Source: Desmonostoc muscorum LEGE 12446
GTDB lineage: Bacteria; Cyanobacteriota; Cyanobacteriia; Cyanobacteriales; Nostocaceae
Assembly (NCBI RefSeq): GCF_015207005.2
Contig: NZ_JADEXS020000001.1
Location: 1,116,001-1,180,000, forward strand
DNA length: 64,000 nt
Direction: 5' to 3'
The translations under genes were made by a program, and so were the position numbers. This document shows positions 29,093 to 37,348 of the stretch, one piece after another. The notes under the pieces were generated by a model that did not search any database, was not told where the DNA came from, and saw only the letters and a program-made list of their open reading frames with translations. Numbering within the stretch: the stretch's first letter is position 1; each line of letters starts with the position of its first letter.

Positions 29093-31264
29093 TTACGACT
29101 GATTAATGGGAATTTTAATCACGAATTCTGATCCTTGTCCAGGTATTGAGTTACAGGACAAACTTCCACGATGTTTGTCTACCACAATTTGGTAACTGAT
29201 GGATAGCCCCAGTCCTGTACCTTTGCCGACATCTTTAGTAGTAAAGAAAGGGTCAAAAAGTTTGGGCAGTATTTCTTGCGGAATCCCTATACCATTATCT
29301 GAAATTCGGATTATTACCCATTGACTATTACAAACTTCGGTGCAAATGCGAATTTGTCCTTGTTCTCCTACAAATGAATCTTCCAATGCATCAATAGCAT
29401 TAGCTAGAAGATTCATAAACACCTGATTTAATTGACCTGGATAGCATTCAATTAGAGGAAGTTTACCATACTCTTTAATTACAGAAATTTCTGGATGATT
29501 GGGTTTACCTTTCAAGCGGTTATGCAGAATCATCAAAGTACTATCGATACCTTGATGGATGTCTACATCTTTGAATTCAGCTTCATCAAGGCGGGAAAAG
29601 TTCCGTAGCGAGAGAACGATTTCACGAATCCTCTGAGTTCCTACGGTCATAGACTGGAAGAGTTTTACAAGGTCTTCTTTGAGAAAATCAAGGTCAATAG
29701 CTGTGATTTCTGCTTGAATTTCTTCTGGAGGATAGGGGAAATGTTGTTGATAAAGTTCTAGCAGATGCAACAAGTCTTGGGTGTATTCACTGGCTGGAAT
29801 CAGATTACCGTGAATAAAATTGACCGGATTATTAATTTCATGGGCAACACCTGCAACCATATTCCCAAGTGAAGACATTTTCTCACTTTGGATAAGTTGG
29901 CTTTGGGTGCGTTGCAGTTCGCGCAGGGTGTTTTCCAAGTTTTGGGCTTGGAGTTGTAATTGCATTTCGGCTTGTTTGCGGTCGGTGATATCAGTTGAAA
30001 CACCAAGAATTTGGTTTATTTTTCCATCTGCGCCACGGCTAAACACTGTTTCTCTAGTGTATAGCCAGCACCATTCACCATTTGGTTGTCTCACCCGAAA
30101 TTCAAACTCATAAATCTCACCATCCTTAGCTGTAATAAAATTTTGCAAGTGATTTACTACTTTTTCCCAATCATCTGGATGAGTGATTTTAGGCAGAACT
30201 TGTGTTCCCATTTGTTGAATTTGTTCATTAGAGTAGCCAAGAAGTTTGCCAATTTCTTGATTGGCGTAAACATTACGCTGTTCTTGTAAATCGAAGATGT
30301 AGAGAATATTAGGAGAAGAGTCTGCAATGCGTTTAATGAAGTGCTGACTGGCTTCGAGTGCTTCTTCAGCTTGTTTGCGCTCTGTAATATTTAACGCTGT
30401 TCCCACCAGTCGATAAATTTGACCTTCGCTATTTTTTAAAGGATTAATTGTAGTTAGCCACCAATTTTCTTGACCGTGGAAAGTCAGGCATTCTTCATAC
30501 TTTATGCCAATACCAGTTTCTATGCAGATTTTGAATCGCTGACGTACTTCTAGACCTTCAACAGTACCGTGTACATATTCTGGAGTTTTACCAATTACCT
30601 CTGCGTTGCTAATTCCTGTTATTTTTTCTGTTGCCAAATTCCAGCCAGCATAACGTAATTCACAGTTATCTAGAATGTCAATCACGAATATTGGCTGAGT
30701 AACACCTTCATAAATACTGCGTAAGAATTGCTCTTTTTCTTCTAGTTGAGCTACGGCTCGTTGGCGATCGCATATCGCAGTTTCTTCTAGCTGTTTATGG
30801 GCGGTAATGACTTCAGAGAAGATGATGATACCACCAATTTCACCAGAATCTTCGTACCAAGGATTTATTTCCCATTTCACCCAATCGATTGTCCCCTCTC
30901 CAAAAGGGAAGATATTTTGTTCGGATTTCTCAATGCTTCCCGCCAAGCAACGTTGATGAATTTCCTGCAAATATGGGGAAATATCTGGAAATATTTCACA
31001 ATGAGAGCGACCGATGATGTCTCGATCGCTCAGTCCGTAATCTTCCCGCCAACGGCGACTCGTCAGTAGGTAGCGCATTTGTCCATCGAAGATGGCGATC
31101 GCAGCAGGGACATATTCAATAAATAAACCCATCTGCTGCTGGCTTTTGGGCGAATTTGAAGACTTAGCACCTTGTAAACTGGCAACTACCTGACGCAGTT
31201 CTATTAATTCTTGTTGCAGCGATTCATAGGTATTTTTATCTAGAGAAATCAGATTACAAAGCAT
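29093..31264 (-). CDS. Multi-PAS sensor histidine kinase
   Basis: The 723-residue cytoplasmic kinase starts with a short coiled coil (residues 5-40), followed by three PAS/PAC modules (about 48-165, 180-297, 305-432; PAC ends are marked by repeated [11 protein letters not shown] and [15 protein letters not shown] sequences). The kinase core has H box [16 protein letters not shown] box [13 protein letters not shown]1 ISDNGIGIP and G2 GKGTGLGLS. No transmembrane segment is visible. No receiver domain or response regulator gene is adjacent, so the partner is unknown. The ligand of the PAS domains cannot be read from the sequence. Confidence 0.9.
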   Translation of the reverse strand: MLCNLISLDKNTYESLQQELIELRQVVASLQGAKSSNSPKSQQQMGLFIEYVPAAIAIFDGQMRYLLTSRRWREDYGLSDRDIIGRSHCEIFPDISPYLQEIHQRCLAGSIEKSEQNIFPFGEGTIDWVKWEINPWYEDSGEIGGIIIFSEVITAHKQLEETAICDRQRAVAQLEEKEQFLRSIYEGVTQPIFVIDILDNCELRYAGWNLATEKITGISNAEVIGKTPEYVHGTVEGLEVRQRFKICIETGIGIKYEECLTFHGQENWWLTTINPLKNSEGQIYRLVGTALNITERKQAEEALEASQHFIKRIADSSPNILYIFDLQEQRNVYANQEIGKLLGYSNEQIQQMGTQVLPKITHPDDWEKVVNHLQNFITAKDGEIYEFEFRVRQPNGEWCWLYTRETVFSRGADGKINQILGVSTDITDRKQAEMQLQLQAQNLENTLRELQRTQSQLIQSEKMSSLGNMVAGVAHEINNPVNFIHGNLIPASEYTQDLLHLLELYQQHFPYPPEEIQAEITAIDLDFLKEDLVKLFQSMTVGTQRIREIVLSLRNFSRLDEAEFKDVDIHQGIDSTLMILHNRLKGKPNHPEISVIKEYGKLPLIECYPGQLNQVFMNLLANAIDALEDSFVGEQGQIRICTEVCNSQWVIIRISDNGIGIPQEILPKLFDPFFTTKDVGKGTGLGLSISYQIVVDKHRGSLSCNSIPGQGSEFVIKIPINQS

Positions 31265-31481
31265 AGTCTTGTTAGTTGCCAGCTAGGGATATTAAGTTGA
31301 TTTCATTTTTTATATTTCCCAAGAATCTCTAGCAAACAACGTTAATGACTAAAGAAAAAATTTCCAGATAATTCGTAATTACAAGTTTTGTAATTCGTAA
31401 TTCTCATACTACAAGTGAGTGTGTTGTATTTTTGATAAATTTAAGTAAGAATTAATTACGAATTACAAATTATGTTAAAAC

Positions 31482-32312
31482 CTATTCAATCGGTATATTT
31501 GGAATCCGACTCCATTCATTCCATGACCCATCGTAGTTTCGGACTTTTGAGTAACCAAGTAAATATTTCAAGACGAACCAAGTATGCGCTGAACGGCCAC
31601 CAACAGCACAATAAGTAATTACTTGTTTATCAGAAGTGATATTTTTGCTAGTGTAAAGTGTCTGCAATTCTTGCACTGATTTAAAAGTTCCATCTTCATT
31701 GAGAGCTAACTCGTAATACACAGACACTGCACCAGGAATATGCCCTGCGCGTTCCGTTTTTTGAGGTGGCTGCATGAAAAACCATTCGCCGCTGTATTCT
31801 TGAGGTGTGCGAACATCGACTAAGACGCTATCTAATTTCCCAATAGATTCCTGTACATCCTGAAAAAAGGCTCGCAAGTTTGGATCAGGAGTTTGCAGTT
31901 GATATTCGGTTGGTGTAATAATTTGTGAGTCTATTGTTACTGGACGACCTTCAGACATCCATTTTTGATAACCACCGTTGAAAACGCGCACGTCACCGTG
32001 ACCGAAGACTTTAAAAAGCCAAAATAACCATGCACTTGTTGCAGCAAAATCACCATAAGTAACAACAGTGGTATTATTTGTAATCCCAGAATTTTCCAAG
32101 AGTTTTTGCCATACAGCTGGGTCAAAATTAATGCGGTAATCAGGTAGTAGAAGGTCAGTAGTAATATTCCAAAAGACAGCGCCGGGAATATGACCAGCGT
32201 TATAAGTCTGTGGATTCATATCTGCTTGAATCAAACGGATATTAGGGTGATTTAGGTGTTCAAAGAGCCACTGAGTATCAACAAGTATATTGTTGTGCGT
32301 GTATTGGGACAT
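31482..32312 (-). CDS. Thiosulfate/3-mercaptopyruvate sulfurtransferase (rhodanese)
   Basis: A 276-residue tandem rhodanese. The N-terminal domain (about 10-125) is inactive-type; the C-terminal domain (about 155-270) has the active-site loop with Cys in VITYCAVGGRSAHTW. The block VLVDVRTPQEYSGEW and the substrate-side RAGHIPGAVSV are as expected. It transfers sulfane sulfur, for example to cyanide or a thiol. The loop CAVGGRS differs from the CG(S/T)GVT of mercaptopyruvate enzymes, favouring a thiosulfate-type donor, as far as a motif can tell. The gene is divergent from the LuxR-type regulator, with 33 bases between the chosen starts. Confidence 0.85.
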   Translation of the reverse strand: MSQYTHNNILVDTQWLFEHLNHPNIRLIQADMNPQTYNAGHIPGAVFWNITTDLLLPDYRINFDPAVWQKLLENSGITNNTTVVTYGDFAATSAWLFWLFKVFGHGDVRVFNGGYQKWMSEGRPVTIDSQIITPTEYQLQTPDPNLRAFFQDVQESIGKLDSVLVDVRTPQEYSGEWFFMQPPQKTERAGHIPGAVSVYYELALNEDGTFKSVQELQTLYTSKNITSDKQVITYCAVGGRSAHTWFVLKYLLGYSKVRNYDGSWNEWSRIPNIPIE

Positions 32313-32345
32313 GTTTATTCTGCCAATTGTTATGCAGGTAGAATA

Positions 32346-33095
32346 ATGTCTGTATTCTCACCACGCCTAGTCCTCGAACGAGTACATTTTGCAGCTAAGA
32401 TTATGGTAAATTCTTTACAATCTTTATTTGATGCGATCGCTCATGCTCGTGATGAACAAGAACTGCGATCGCAAGTCATCAGTAAATTTAGTGAGTATTT
32501 TGCTGCTGAACGTTCGGGGATATTTTTCTTCGATCAGCTTTGGCAATTTGAGAAAAACATACCTCGTGTGCTGCGATCGGCATTTTCCTTGAAACATAAT
32601 CCAGTGTTGCGTTACTTAGTTGAGCGTCACACTGTAGTTCACGAAGAATTATTGTTACCGCCTGGAGAATGGCAGATTATTTGCCCACGTTTTGACCATT
32701 ATCATGTAATGGTTGGGCCAGTTGTTGGTAATGGTCGTCTACTTGGTGCCATTGGCTTGACTCGTACTCAAAATACTCCTGCCTTTAATGCACAAGAATT
32801 AGCTGATTTGAGTGCCTTGTGTCTTCATATTTCAACTTGGCGTGCAACATTACAATTGCAATCAACACTCTTCAATTCTCTTAATACTAACCCTTTAACA
32901 AAACGTGAAATTCAAATTGCTGAACTAGTAGCACAAGGACTAACAAATGCTGAAATTGGTAGAAACCTCTGGATTACAGAAAATTCTGTTAAGCAAGCTT
33001 TGAAACGGATATTCCGCAAACTTGATGTTTCGTCTCGTGCAGAAATGGTAGCTCGGCTTTCCTCAAATATTAAGCTTAGTTCGATAACACAGTAG
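32346..33095 (+). CDS. GAF/LuxR-type transcriptional regulator
   Basis: About 249 residues: an N-terminal GAF-like sensory part (SLFDAIAHARDEQELRSQVI, FAAERSGIFFFDQL, MVGPVVGNGRLLGAIGLTR) and a C-terminal LuxR helix-turn-helix (LTKREIQIAELVAQGLTNAEIGRNLWITENSVKQALKRIF, about residues 185-240). The frame is open further upstream into the divergent rhodanese gene; ATG 32346 is preferred because AGG lies seven bases upstream, and ATG 32403 is an alternative. The short divergent spacer makes regulation of the rhodanese gene possible, but this is inference. Confidence 0.8.
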   Translation: MSVFSPRLVLERVHFAAKIMVNSLQSLFDAIAHARDEQELRSQVISKFSEYFAAERSGIFFFDQLWQFEKNIPRVLRSAFSLKHNPVLRYLVERHTVVHEELLLPPGEWQIICPRFDHYHVMVGPVVGNGRLLGAIGLTRTQNTPAFNAQELADLSALCLHISTWRATLQLQSTLFNSLNTNPLTKREIQIAELVAQGLTNAEIGRNLWITENSVKQALKRIFRKLDVSSRAEMVARLSSNIKLSSITQ

Positions 33096-33176
33096 AGTTC
33101 AGGAGCATGAAAATCTCTTCACCCCCTACTCCCTACTCCCCACTCCCCACTCCCCATTTTCAATCTAATGCTTCGA

Positions 33177-33374
33177 CTATGCTTGCAAGTCCAGCGAAGA
33201 AATTTCTTCTGGATTTCCAATCAAATGCCAAAAGAGTGCAATCTCAGTTACATTATCAGCGATAAATCTCAATTCTTCTGAGCTAGCGTCTTTACCCATT
33301 TCTGCTAAAAAATGTTTTGCAGCAAGAATTGTGTTTTGCCTTCTTAATGTTTTCTGTTGAGAGCCTCTATTCAT
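33177..33374 (-). CDS. Small protein of unknown function
   Basis: A 65-residue frame (starting MNRGSQQKTLRRQNTILAAK) with helical, balanced composition and no low-complexity sequence. I do not recognise a family. A GGCAAAAC stretch precedes the ATG but no strong ribosome binding site. It is placed between a heptamer array and an AT-rich gap. Coding character looks reasonable but length makes the call uncertain. Confidence 0.45.
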   Translation of the reverse strand: MNRGSQQKTLRRQNTILAAKHFLAEMGKDASSEELRFIADNVTEIALFWHLIGNPEEISSLDLQA

Positions 33375-33788
33375 TGTTTTGCCTTTAAAACATTAAATTT
33401 TGGTTTATTTTACTATAATAATTACCGAAATATACTTAATTGGCATCATTCCTGAGAATAATATCCATCGGTCTAAGCTTCTTGGATTTTACGTAACCTC
33501 ATTTAGATATTACCAAATTTATCCTTGAGGAAGATGTGCTTTTGGTTTTTATACTGTTATGTAGCAATGGTATTTGATATCGTTCAAATCGCCCGAACAA
33601 GATCCCCGACTTCTTCAAGAAGTCGGGGATCTTGTTCGGGCGATTAACGTCGTCCCTTAGGAAATGATTGGGGCTTAACAGATACCAGGTTGACACTTTA
33701 GAGACTGGCTCAAAATTCACTAATTTATGCGGAATTGATACCAGCAATATTGAAGTTGATAGCAGTGATGTAACTTTTGAGCAAGATT
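33375..33788. other. Intergenic region with a large palindrome
   Basis: Apart from the perfect palindrome at 33587-33645, I see nothing with coding or RNA-gene character in this AT-rich gap. It contains the upstream region of the GerMN lipoprotein gene. Confidence 0.5.
33587..33645. repeat. Perfect 59-base palindrome
   Basis: The arms 33587-33615 and 33617-33645 are exact complements (29 base pairs) around a single C. The arm contains GCCCGAACAAGATCCCCGAC. Such a perfect palindrome is either very recent or actively maintained. It has no following T-run, so it is not a standard terminator. Confidence 0.9.
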
Positions 33789-34430
33789 ATGAAGACAACT
33801 AAGAGATATCTTTTACCTTTGATTGCTGTAACAATTGTTCTTGGTCTGAGCAGCTGTAATTCTAATCCCGCCAGCAATAATATTGACAACAAAACGCCAT
33901 CGCCTACGACAACACCAAACAGTACATTATCCCCAGAACCTCTTACAACACCCACGAAAAGCTCATCGTCTCCGAATTCCAGCCAAATTCCTAGCGTTGC
34001 TCAGTTGAGAGAAAAATCTCCAAATCAAGCATCTACTGGAGAAAATACGCCTTCCTCATCAACTTCTAAAAATACCATTAGCAAAACTGCAAATGTTACA
34101 ATTTACACTAGTGATGTCCAGTGTCAAGAACTAATTCCAGAAAATGTTTCAGTACCAGCTGATGAACCAGTAACAAATGCAGTGGGTAAAATTATAGAAA
34201 AACGAGATACAAGTGACTTTAGCTTGTCTGGGTATCGTGTTAACGTCAAAAATGGCATTGCTACAGTTGATTTGCGGTTATCTCCTGATTCTAAGCGGCA
34301 AATAGCTTCTCTTTCTAGTTGTGAGCAGTTTGCTTTGTTTGGTAGTGTCCGCAAAACTCTAACAAGTAATGCTGCATGGAATATTAAAGAAGTTCGCTTC
34401 ACTGAGCGAGGTGAAGACATTGTTCTGTAG
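33789..34430 (+). CDS. GerMN-domain lipoprotein
   Basis: About 213 residues. The N-terminus MKTTKRYLLPLIAVTIVLGL leads to a lipobox LSSC, so it is an exported lipoprotein. A Ser/Thr/Pro-rich linker (about 25-95) connects to a GerMN domain (about 100-213: VTIYTSDVQCQELIPENVSV, YRVNVKNGIATVDLRLS, EQFALFGSVRKTL). The domain is found in spore-germination protein GerM and in many cyanobacterial envelope proteins; its ligand is unknown. A TTG 12 bases upstream is in frame, but the ATG gives a proper signal peptide. Confidence 0.8.
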   Translation: MKTTKRYLLPLIAVTIVLGLSSCNSNPASNNIDNKTPSPTTTPNSTLSPEPLTTPTKSSSSPNSSQIPSVAQLREKSPNQASTGENTPSSSTSKNTISKTANVTIYTSDVQCQELIPENVSVPADEPVTNAVGKIIEKRDTSDFSLSGYRVNVKNGIATVDLRLSPDSKRQIASLSSCEQFALFGSVRKTLTSNAAWNIKEVRFTERGEDIVL

Positions 34431-34440
34431 GTCAGAGAAT

Positions 34441-34477
34441 CCTACACTGACTTTCGTCGGCGCAGTGTAGGGTTTTG
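34441..34477 (+). terminator. Rho-independent terminator after the GerMN gene
   Basis: CCTACACTG at 34441-34449 pairs with CAGTGTAGG at 34463-34471, followed by GTTTT. It starts eleven bases after the stop codon. Confidence 0.8.
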
Positions 34478-34500
34478 AGTGAGTTCCTATGGCGTTGGAC

Positions 34501-34536
34501 ATTGACCAGAGGCGGAGCGTCTCCGGCTCTGCTGAG
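34501..34536. repeat. Small dispersed repeat (ATTGACC..GAGGCGGAGC type), copy 1
   Basis: A 36-base unit begins ATTGACCAGAGGCGGAGC and is palindromic around a CTCC core. A copy differing at a handful of positions is at 62695-62730. It lies between the terminator and tRNA-Gly. Confidence 0.7.
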
Positions 34537-34624
34537 GTTTAAGCGCGATCGCCAGTGAATTGAAAACAGCTATAAATAATGGTATGCTGTACAGTAATAT
34601 TAAAATTTTGGCTAACAGCTACTC

Positions 34625-34696
34625 GCGGGTGTAATTCAGTGGTAGAATGTCACCTTCCCAAGGTGAACGTCGTGGGTTCGAGTCCCATCGCCCGCT
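34625..34696 (+). tRNA. tRNA-Gly, anticodon CCC
   Basis: The 72-base sequence folds as a full cloverleaf: acceptor stem GCGGGTG with CGCCCGC, anticodon stem TCACC/GGTGA around loop TTCCCAA giving anticodon CCC (reads GGG), T arm GTGGG-TTCGAGT-CCCAT. The discriminator is T and CCA is not encoded. The anticodon assignment is read straight from the loop. It stands at the left edge of the accessory region. Confidence 0.93.
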
Positions 34697-34771
34697 TTGA
34701 AAACTGTACATTAACTAATTATTTGTCACTGTTAACAAATTAAAGGGAAAAGGAACCAAAATTCTTTGCAT

Positions 34772-34993
34772 CTTGAAAAAGTACGCTCTGGATGCTCTGA
34801 TGAGACAATGACAAGCGATCGCTAATTACAACTCCAATATCCGCCGCTATGCTGACAACGCGCCATCGCCAGAACCCCAGGATGTACAGGCGCATTTGTT
34901 GGGGGAATTCCTAAAGTATAAGTAGAGGCTAAGTCAAATCTCTTAACAGCACATGGGTTTGATGCATCTAATATTTTAGTGGAGCGCAATTAA
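34772..34993 (+). pseudogene. Decayed fragment resembling the tail of an N-6 DNA methylase
   Basis: One frame reads NYNSNIRRYADNAPSPEPQD then VQAHLLG from 34824; after a shift at about 34905 the next frame reads GGIPKV, a TAA, then VEAKSNLLTAHGFDASNILV to a stop at 34991-34993. A third frame upstream (34772 onwards) gives LEKVRSGCSDETMTSDR. Joined together these resemble the C-terminal region of HsdM-like adenine methylases (RRYADN.P.PEP.DV.AHL.GG.P), but this family assignment is from memory and tentative. At least two frame changes and one stop show it is a relic. The start of the Uma2 gene follows directly. Confidence 0.5.
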
Positions 34994-34995
34994 TT

Positions 34996-35574
34996 ATGAC
35001 TGCTTTAACTTTACAATTACCTCCTAATCTGCAATTTACCGATGAGGAATTTGCACAGATTGTAGCTGTGAATAAAGAGTTGCGATTGGAATTAACTGCT
35101 GAAGGGGAATTAATTATCATGGCACCCACTGGGGGAGAAACGGGAAACCGTAATTTTGATTTATTAGGTCAAATATGGTTTTGGAGCAGTCAAAATAATT
35201 TGGGAAAAGCTTTTGATTCTTCTACTGGGTTTAAACTACCAAACGGTGCAACTCGTTCACCTGATGCTTCTTGGGTAAGGATAGAAAGATGGGATGCTCT
35301 CACAGCAGAACAAAAAAATAAATTTATCCCTTTATGTCCCGATTTGGCAGTGGAATTAGTTTCTGAAACTGATGATGTGGAAGATACTAAAGCCAAGATG
35401 CAAGAATATTTAGCAAATGGCTTAAAACTTGGTTGGTTAATTAATCCTAAAGATAAACAAGTAATAATTTATCGCCTAAATCAAGCACCGGAAGTTTTAC
35501 AATCTCCCACAAGTTTATCAGGTGAAGATGTTCTCTCTGGTTTTGTGTTAAATTTACAGCAAATTTTTACATAG
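34996..35574 (+). CDS. Uma2-family (DUF820) putative nuclease
   Basis: A 192-residue Uma2 protein with typical blocks ELRLELTAEGELIIMAPTGG, GFKLPNGATRSPDASWV and CPDLAVELVSETDDVEDTKAKMQEYLANGLKLGWLI, including the conserved Asp of SPDASW and the E-x-x-S of the VELVSETD strand. It is intact. It starts two bases after the methylase relic, so it probably uses that relic's remains as its 5' leader; AGTGGAGCG at 34978-34986 can serve as ribosome binding site. Confidence 0.88.
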   Translation: MTALTLQLPPNLQFTDEEFAQIVAVNKELRLELTAEGELIIMAPTGGETGNRNFDLLGQIWFWSSQNNLGKAFDSSTGFKLPNGATRSPDASWVRIERWDALTAEQKNKFIPLCPDLAVELVSETDDVEDTKAKMQEYLANGLKLGWLINPKDKQVIIYRLNQAPEVLQSPTSLSGEDVLSGFVLNLQQIFT

Positions 35575-35582
35575 ATAACTAA

Positions 35583-35945
35583 TTATATTGATTTTATCTC
35601 TACATAACTAGCACTTACTTGTTGTTGATGTTCTAGACTTTTGTCTCTATTTTGGAACTCATCTAACAACCGATAAAAAGTATTAAAACCCTCTTGTTCA
35701 TTCCCACAGTGGAGCATAATAATTTTTGCCCAAGAGTTAGAAGTTGACACATGATATTTTTTCTGCACCCAAGGCTGAAAATTTTCATGGAAATCATCCT
35801 CCCATGCTGTGGGTTGAATATCTAACTCTCCTCTAGCAAATTCATATCCAACAAGAAAATGAAATAAATCACTCACTGAAGCCCTACCAATATACATCCC
35901 CGGCTTCGTTTGAATTTTTTGCAAAATTTCATACAGTCCGCCCAT
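35583..35945 (-). CDS. Conserved protein of unknown function
   Basis: A 120-residue soluble protein beginning MGGLYEILQKIQTKPGMYIG and containing SVSDLFHFLVGYEFARGELD and SWAKIIMLHCGNEQEGFNTF. The composition and conserved-looking aromatic positions are those of a real protein, and I recall similar short proteins in varied bacterial accessory regions, sometimes as suspected immunity proteins, but I cannot name the family. It converges on the Uma2 gene with eight bases between stops. Confidence 0.65.
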   Translation of the reverse strand: MGGLYEILQKIQTKPGMYIGRASVSDLFHFLVGYEFARGELDIQPTAWEDDFHENFQPWVQKKYHVSTSNSWAKIIMLHCGNEQEGFNTFYRLLDEFQNRDKSLEHQQQVSASYVEIKSI

Positions 35946-36036
35946 ATCAAACCCCTATTTCAACCTATAAAACTATTTTAGAACTGTAGCAATTGCAAGT
36001 GTTTTCAATCATATTCTCTAAAAACTCTCTAGTAAC

Positions 36037-36231
36037 TTAGGCTAATTCCGCAGCTAGAAGCCTACCTTCAATTGGTTCATACTCATCTTCTATTAACCAT
36101 AACTTGGCTGCATTGACAAACCTTTCAAGACAGACTCCTTTAACCCTAAGCAATCGAGCATTGAACAAATTCCAGAACTGTAATATTACGAACACACCGA
36201 AGAACAAGGAAAGTTTAGAAGGAGTGATTTT
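36037..36231 (-). pseudogene. Gene remnant with a P-type ATPase-like segment
   Basis: A 64-codon minus-strand frame with no proper start reads ITPSKLSLFFGVFVILQFWN then LFNARLL, much like the last membrane region of calcium-type P-type ATPases (...LFF..FV.LQFWNLFNAR), followed by ERFVNAAKLWLIEDEYEPIE and ending AAELA. The second half does not match the ATPases I know and may come from another gene. The absence of the rest of the transporter makes this a remnant. The family match is from memory. Confidence 0.45.
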
Positions 36232-36276
36232 TTATCCTAACGGATGTAGCGTAAGAAACTTGAGTACAGCGAAGTT

Positions 36277-36828
36277 TTAAGTAGCCTCTGCTGAGAAAAT
36301 AAAAACCTCTGCTGCTTGAGTCGGCCAAACAAATAGGTTTTGCTTTGCAATATCCAGGTCAATAGCAACGGCTTCTATTTGTTTTATAGAGTTATCTTGA
36401 CCTCTATATTTGAGCAACGTAGTAAATTGACAAATTTCTAGACTTGGTTCACTGATGCGTATTTGCACTGGCGGGTTGATTTGAATTGGTTCCCAGATTC
36501 CAGTTGCTTGATCAATTTCTATTCCAGTAAGATGATGCTTGGTAACAAATTTATTATCTAAATGATTCCACCATTCAGAAATCATCTGAGCTTCTTTAGT
36601 ATATTTTGGTGTATTGTTACAGTACCAACGAATAGCATTGGAACTATATTTAATTGCTTCTTTAACTTTGTCTTCCCAATTCTCATCATTCAAGTCTATG
36701 CTGATCATTTGCCCTTCAGATTTTGAGCGATCAATATACACATGGAAAGCTGCAACATCTTCTCGGTGAGTGAGAACATAGCGACGTAGTTCATTGAGAT
36801 TCATCGCTTCATACTTAGCTACTGTCAT
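36277..36828 (-). CDS. DUF6887-like protein with a C-terminal extension
   Basis: The 183-residue protein begins MTVAKYEAMNLNELRRYVLT and HREDVAAFHVYIDRS, a pattern I associate with the short cyanobacterial DUF6887 proteins, which are normally well under 100 residues and are encoded next to DUF6888 proteins. Here a further 130 residues follow (ISIDLNDENWEDKVKEAIKY, TGIEIDQATGIWEP, LLKYRGQDNSIKQIEAVAID), predicted beta-rich and not recognised. The upstream gene (DUF6888-like) overlaps its start by four bases (ATGA), so the pair is translationally coupled. A toxin-antitoxin-like role has been suspected for such pairs but is not demonstrated here. Confidence 0.6.
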   Translation of the reverse strand: MTVAKYEAMNLNELRRYVLTHREDVAAFHVYIDRSKSEGQMISIDLNDENWEDKVKEAIKYSSNAIRWYCNNTPKYTKEAQMISEWWNHLDNKFVTKHHLTGIEIDQATGIWEPIQINPPVQIRISEPSLEICQFTTLLKYRGQDNSIKQIEAVAIDLDIAKQNLFVWPTQAAEVFIFSAEAT

Positions 36829-37022
36829 GGTTCATACCCTCCGGTTGGTTTAATCTCAAAGTCCAGATTTTCGCCAGCAAGTACGTATAAGTTTCCAGTA
36901 CGTTCATCTACCCTAACAAGTTCGATGTTTGTATATGGCCATCCAGGGTAAATGACATTAGTAAGTCGATAACAAAGCCTGTAGAGTCCCTGGGTTTGTT
37001 CGTTTGTGGGCTTCATATCCAC
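36825..37022 (-). CDS. DUF6888-like small protein
   Basis: A 65-residue protein (TNEQTQGLYRLCYRLTNVIY and VRVDERTGNLYVLAGENLDF). The DERTGNL(Y/F)(V/I)LAGE core is, to my knowledge, that of DUF6888, a family encoded directly next to DUF6887 genes in cyanobacteria. It is the first gene of a two-gene unit and shares ATGA with the next start. The combination of very small size and tight coupling fits a toxin-antitoxin-like or regulatory pair; no activity can be read from it. Confidence 0.6.
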   Translation of the reverse strand: MDMKPTNEQTQGLYRLCYRLTNVIYPGWPYTNIELVRVDERTGNLYVLAGENLDFEIKPTGGYEP

Positions 37023-37348
37023 TTTACTTGATTTACCTACTGATTATATCGGTAAATGATATCTGAAATCACTTATAGCAAATTTGTATCAGATGTAACA
37101 CTAAATCAAGCATAAAAACAAAAATTTATCTATAGGACTCATATCTGATTTCTGAACAAGATTTCAGATAAAACCCTAGATAAAACGGGCTTTTCAGTCT
37201 CAGTATGTTTTCAGAAATCAAATCGGAGTCCTATAAGTAGGGTTGATGCACCAAACCTAGCACTAGCAATGGGATTTGTTAGATTTGTTTATTGCTCAGC
37301 TGGACTTACCAATAATTTAGTCATTTTCACCTAACACTTTGAGACCAT
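37023..37348. other. Gap upstream of the reverse transcriptase gene
   Basis: In a retron the non-coding msr-msd template would lie here. What can be seen is one imperfect inverted-repeat unit (37131-37235) and AT-rich sequence. I cannot identify msr or msd with confidence, and stop codons in the RT frame just before 37349 show that the frame does not extend upstream. Confidence 0.5.
37131..37235. repeat. 105-base element with TATAGGACTC inverted ends
   Basis: The ends TATAGGACTC and GAGTCCTATA are perfect complements; pairing continues inwards with a few mismatches through GATTTCTGAA and TTCAGAAATC. A smaller hairpin ATCTGA/TCAGAT lies inside the left arm. It looks like a MITE flanked by TA, but position and structure would also suit the a1/a2 repeats of a retron RNA. 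Confidence 0.6.
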
